Under the pieces are notes generated by a model. The model worked only from the letters and a program-made list of their open reading frames with translations. It was not told the origin of the DNA and ran no database searches. From the NCBI RefSeq assembly GCF_947502445.1, contig NZ_CANMZW010000010.1, positions 105,775 through 169,774 on the forward strand: a stretch of DNA of 64,000 nt, given 5' to 3'. Position 1 is the stretch's first letter; each line of letters starts with the position of its first letter. The translations under genes and the position numbers were made by a program. The DNA is from an uncultured Brevibacillus sp. (lineage in GTDB: Bacteria > Bacillota > Bacilli > Brevibacillales > Brevibacillaceae). Shown one piece after another: positions 61,897 to 64,000 of the stretch.

Positions 61897-61950
61897 AAAA
61901 GCCACTGCATGGTCACAATTTTCATTGAGCCTGCAGTGGCTTTTATTTTA
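61897..61950. terminator. Bidirectional rho-independent terminator
   Basis: AAAAGCCACTGCA and TGCAGTGGCTTTT form a perfect 13-bp stem around a 22-base loop. It serves the plus gene at 61511 and the DUF1292 gene on the minus strand. Confidence 0.9.
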
Positions 61951-61958
61951 TAAACGAC

Positions 61959-62273
61959 TTAGTTATCTTCTTTAATCAGTTCGATGCCTTCCAAAACCTC
62001 GTTCAGCTTCGCATAGACAGTGCTTTCCTCGTCCTCTTCCAGTGGTACCATTTCTCCACCGTCGACTTGGAATACGAAGATATCTACTTCTTCGTCCAAT
62101 TCCTCTTCGCTTTCTTCATCTTCAATTGCTTCGGTCAAGGCAATATATTCTTTACCGTTCAGGTCAAACAGTGCAATCACTTCAAAGTCACCCAACGGTT
62201 CACCATTTTCATCATCCAGCGTAATGATATCGCCCAATTCAAGGTCTTTATTTTCTTCTGTCAATGTGTTCAC
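61959..62273 (-). CDS. DUF1292 domain protein (YrzB-like)
   Basis: A 104-residue very acidic protein of the DUF1292/YrzB family, which is widespread in Firmicutes; GDIITLDDENGEPLGDFEVI and GKEYIALTEAIED are its hallmark. It is rich in Glu and Asp in the middle (EDEESEEELDEEVDIF). The function is unknown; in many genomes it is encoded near yrrK/yrrL and Holliday-junction genes, which are not in this window. The start (GTG 62273, or TTG nine bases later) is unsure because AAGGAC is close to the first. Confidence 0.88.
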   Translation of the reverse strand: MNTLTEENKDLELGDIITLDDENGEPLGDFEVIALFDLNGKEYIALTEAIEDEESEEELDEEVDIFVFQVDGGEMVPLEEDEESTVYAKLNEVLEGIELIKEDN

Positions 62274-62346
62274 GTCCTTATGCGGTTATTGGCTCTCTAT
62301 TCCATCATACCGTTTTTTACCGGGATAAGCAAACAGGCGAATGATA

Positions 62347-63777
62347 CTATCCTACAGGTATTCTTACCTCGAATGTCGTGCCGACGCCTTCTTTACTTTT
62401 GACACGGATCGTGCCTTCATGTGCAGCAATGATTTTATAGCTGACCATGAGTCCAAGTCCTGTTCCCCTCTCTTTTGTTGTAAAAAAGGGCTCACCTAAT
62501 TTCCCCAAGCGATCCTCCGGTATTCCACAGCCTTGATCTGTAAAGGCAACTAGTAGCATGTTGCCGTCCATTTTGGCAGTAACCGTGACCTTACCGCCTT
62601 TAGGCATCGCCTCAATCGCATTTTTCAGCAAATTCAGAAAAACTTGCTTTAAATGATTCTCTTCACATGGGACAGGCGGTATATTTTTCTCATACTGCGT
62701 CTTAATCTCAACATTGTACATAATGGCATGGGTTTCTGCCACCATGACAATATGCTCGAGCAGCTGCTGTATTTCATGTTCGCGCTGAATTACCACTTGC
62801 GGTTTAGCCAGAACCAAAAATTCATTAATGATGAACTCGATACGGTTCAGCTCGGACAGCATGATCCCGTAATACTCTTTATTGTCATGGGTTTGCCTCT
62901 GGAGTAGCTGCAGGAAGCCTTTGAGCGAGGTCAGCGGATTACGTATCTCGTGAGCGACTCCAGCTGCCATCTGGCCCACTATGGATAGCATCTCCGACTT
63001 GCGGACAATCTCTTCAGCTTGTATGCGTTCTGTCACATCCTGCAGAATACCGATTACAGCTGCTCTCCCTTTATACATGCTCGTCTTTTGCAATACTTCA
63101 ACATCAACCAAGCTTTGGTTTTTACGCAGCCCACAGAATTGATAGCGAATACTGGAACGATCGCCATTTCGACGCCGATCCTGATTAGCACCGATAATTG
63201 CTCGCTCCTCAGGTATCACCAGATCTGCCGCTGTCATTTGCACCAGCTCTTCCTGACTGTAGCCAAAGATTTCAGCAAGACGTGGATTGACATAAACAAA
63301 ACCCGGATGCTCTACATAAGCAATATACACACCAACAAGCGTATCTTCTACCAGACTTCGATACAATTCTTCGGTTTCTTGCAATTGCTGCTCCATCTGT
63401 TTGCGCTCCGTAATTTCGGTAGACGAACCGATCACTTCAATAACTTTCCCTTCCTTGCTGATCGGGGAAAGAGTCGTTAAAAAAGTCCGCTCGCGGATTC
63501 TTGTTTCAAATTCAACGATGTTGCCCATGAAAGCTCTTTCATAATATGGCAGCACTTGAATATCTGCACGGCTAAACAGATTGTCAGTGATTTTTTTTCC
63601 ACTTATCTGCTCAGTTGTCAATCCGAACTCTATCGCCAGCTTTCCTTCTGATAACGTAAACACAAAATCACTGGTATGATCTCGAGACATTCTAAAAATA
63701 TGGGTATGTCCATTTTCCACTGCTATGTGGAGGTCAATTGATGGCGGGACCTTCCTATCACTTTCTTGCGTTTGCAA
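62347..63777 (-). CDS. Orphan PAS-domain sensor histidine kinase, sporulation-kinase type
   Basis: A 476-residue soluble kinase with two PAS domains (about 20-125 and 135-250; the second includes YIAYVEHPGFVYVNPRLAEI) and no membrane segment. The HisKA box is AAGVAHEIRNPLTSLKGFLQ and the ATPase has LLKNAIEAMPKGG, DQGCGIPEDRLG and GTGLGLMVSYKI. No regulator gene is adjacent, so it probably feeds the sporulation phosphorelay, like the kinase at 23663. TTG 63777 follows GAGGTG by seven bases; the frame extends to 63828. The second copy of this architecture in the window suggests expansion of such kinases. Confidence 0.9.
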   Translation of the reverse strand: MQTQESDRKVPPSIDLHIAVENGHTHIFRMSRDHTSDFVFTLSEGKLAIEFGLTTEQISGKKITDNLFSRADIQVLPYYERAFMGNIVEFETRIRERTFLTTLSPISKEGKVIEVIGSSTEITERKQMEQQLQETEELYRSLVEDTLVGVYIAYVEHPGFVYVNPRLAEIFGYSQEELVQMTAADLVIPEERAIIGANQDRRRNGDRSSIRYQFCGLRKNQSLVDVEVLQKTSMYKGRAAVIGILQDVTERIQAEEIVRKSEMLSIVGQMAAGVAHEIRNPLTSLKGFLQLLQRQTHDNKEYYGIMLSELNRIEFIINEFLVLAKPQVVIQREHEIQQLLEHIVMVAETHAIMYNVEIKTQYEKNIPPVPCEENHLKQVFLNLLKNAIEAMPKGGKVTVTAKMDGNMLLVAFTDQGCGIPEDRLGKLGEPFFTTKERGTGLGLMVSYKIIAAHEGTIRVKSKEGVGTTFEVRIPVG

Positions 63778-63925
63778 AATTATGCACCTCGTTTTGATCC
63801 ACAGGATATGGCTCAAAGAATTCACCATAAACCATGCTTTTCCTCTTTTTAACTGGTACTCTTTGGTGACAACCGAGCGATAGCTGCATGGCTACTGGTT
63901 AAAAGGCGGGTAGGTTTTTCTGCCA

Positions 63926-64000
63926 ATCGGGTAGGAGGCTACCCATTAGTTGAGTAGCCGACCTCCCACACCACCGTACGTACCGTCCGGTATACGGCGG
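63926..64000 (-). mobile_element. 3' end of a group II intron (domains V and VI)
   Basis: On the minus strand the last 30 bases fold as domain V: CCGCCGTA with TACGGTGG (8 bp, one wobble), a CG bulge, TACC with GGTA and a 4-base loop; the triad is CGC. It is followed by a hairpin like domain VI (GGCTACTC with GGGTAGCC, loop AACTAAT) whose outer stem leaves a bulged A (63932) six bases before the expected 3' boundary, ending in AT at about 63926. The rest of the intron, with any reverse transcriptase gene, lies outside the window to the right. Confidence 0.75.

Noticed and set aside
63778..63836. 25-codon frame MVYGEFFEPYP before the kinase at 62347
   Set aside because: It overlaps the kinase start region in another frame; the binding site fits better as part of the kinase leader, and no conservation can be shown.

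Overview
The window looks like chromosomal DNA of an endospore-forming, low- to mid-GC Firmicute, most likely Brevibacillus or a close Paenibacillaceae relative. This is inferred from strong AGGAGG-type ribosome binding sites, frequent TTG and GTG starts, YitT, YycC, YflT and DUF1292 family proteins, a CotS-like kinase, a SpoVK/CbbX-like AAA+ protein, orphan sporulation-type histidine kinases, and a topoisomerase IV operon of Firmicute type. No rRNA, prophage, complete insertion sequence or CRISPR array was seen.

Layout. 1-7.5 kb holds small metabolic and transport genes: RidA end, GNAT, ADP-ribosylglycohydrolase, ACR3-like permease, YitT, isochorismatase-fold hydrolase and several unknown small proteins. 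7.6-11.4 kb holds a siderophore uptake module, an AraC regulator fused to a binding protein plus a binding lipoprotein, both with Fur-like boxes. 11.5-11.7 kb is a tRNA-Tyr/tRNA-Leu pair with its own promoter and terminator. 12-16 kb has thioredoxin-like proteins, YycC, a kinase-fold protein that seems catalytically dead, and a TlpA/ResA-CcdA pair. 16-21 kb is a MarR, RND pump and adaptor operon; 21-25 kb has a NarL-type two-component pair and an orphan PAS kinase. 25.5-29.3 kb contains tenI-thiE with unknown genes and one very short gene.

30-49 kb is the most coherent region. An NCS1 nucleobase permease, PreT, PreA, dihydropyrimidinase, beta-ureidopropionase, an omega-amino acid aminotransferase, a CoA-acylating semialdehyde dehydrogenase and a PucR regulator together give a complete route: uracil or thymine to dihydropyrimidine, N-carbamoyl-beta-amino acid, beta-alanine, malonate semialdehyde and acetyl-CoA (or the methyl homologues). 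It is interrupted by a two-gene operon of probable DNA-binding proteins, two secreted proteins, a LOG-family protein, a chemoreceptor and a protein with ADP-ribosyltransferase-like motifs.

49-56 kb has a secreted subtilase, a double-AAA+ protein, a MarR/MFS remnant fused by deletion, a PPP phosphatase and a nitroreductase remnant. 56-61 kb is parE-parC. 61-64 kb has a candidate small RNA, a YflT-like stress protein, a DUF1292 protein, a second orphan PAS kinase and, at the extreme right edge, domains V and VI of a group II intron on the minus strand.

The least obvious items are the intron end, two short genes with excellent ribosome binding sites (28668-28799 and 40499-40672), the two decayed loci at 54.1-54.6 and 55.75-55.96 kb, the candidate small RNA at 61.2-61.4 kb and the ART-like protein at 33.6 kb. 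All functional assignments come from reading the sequence by eye; no database search was run.
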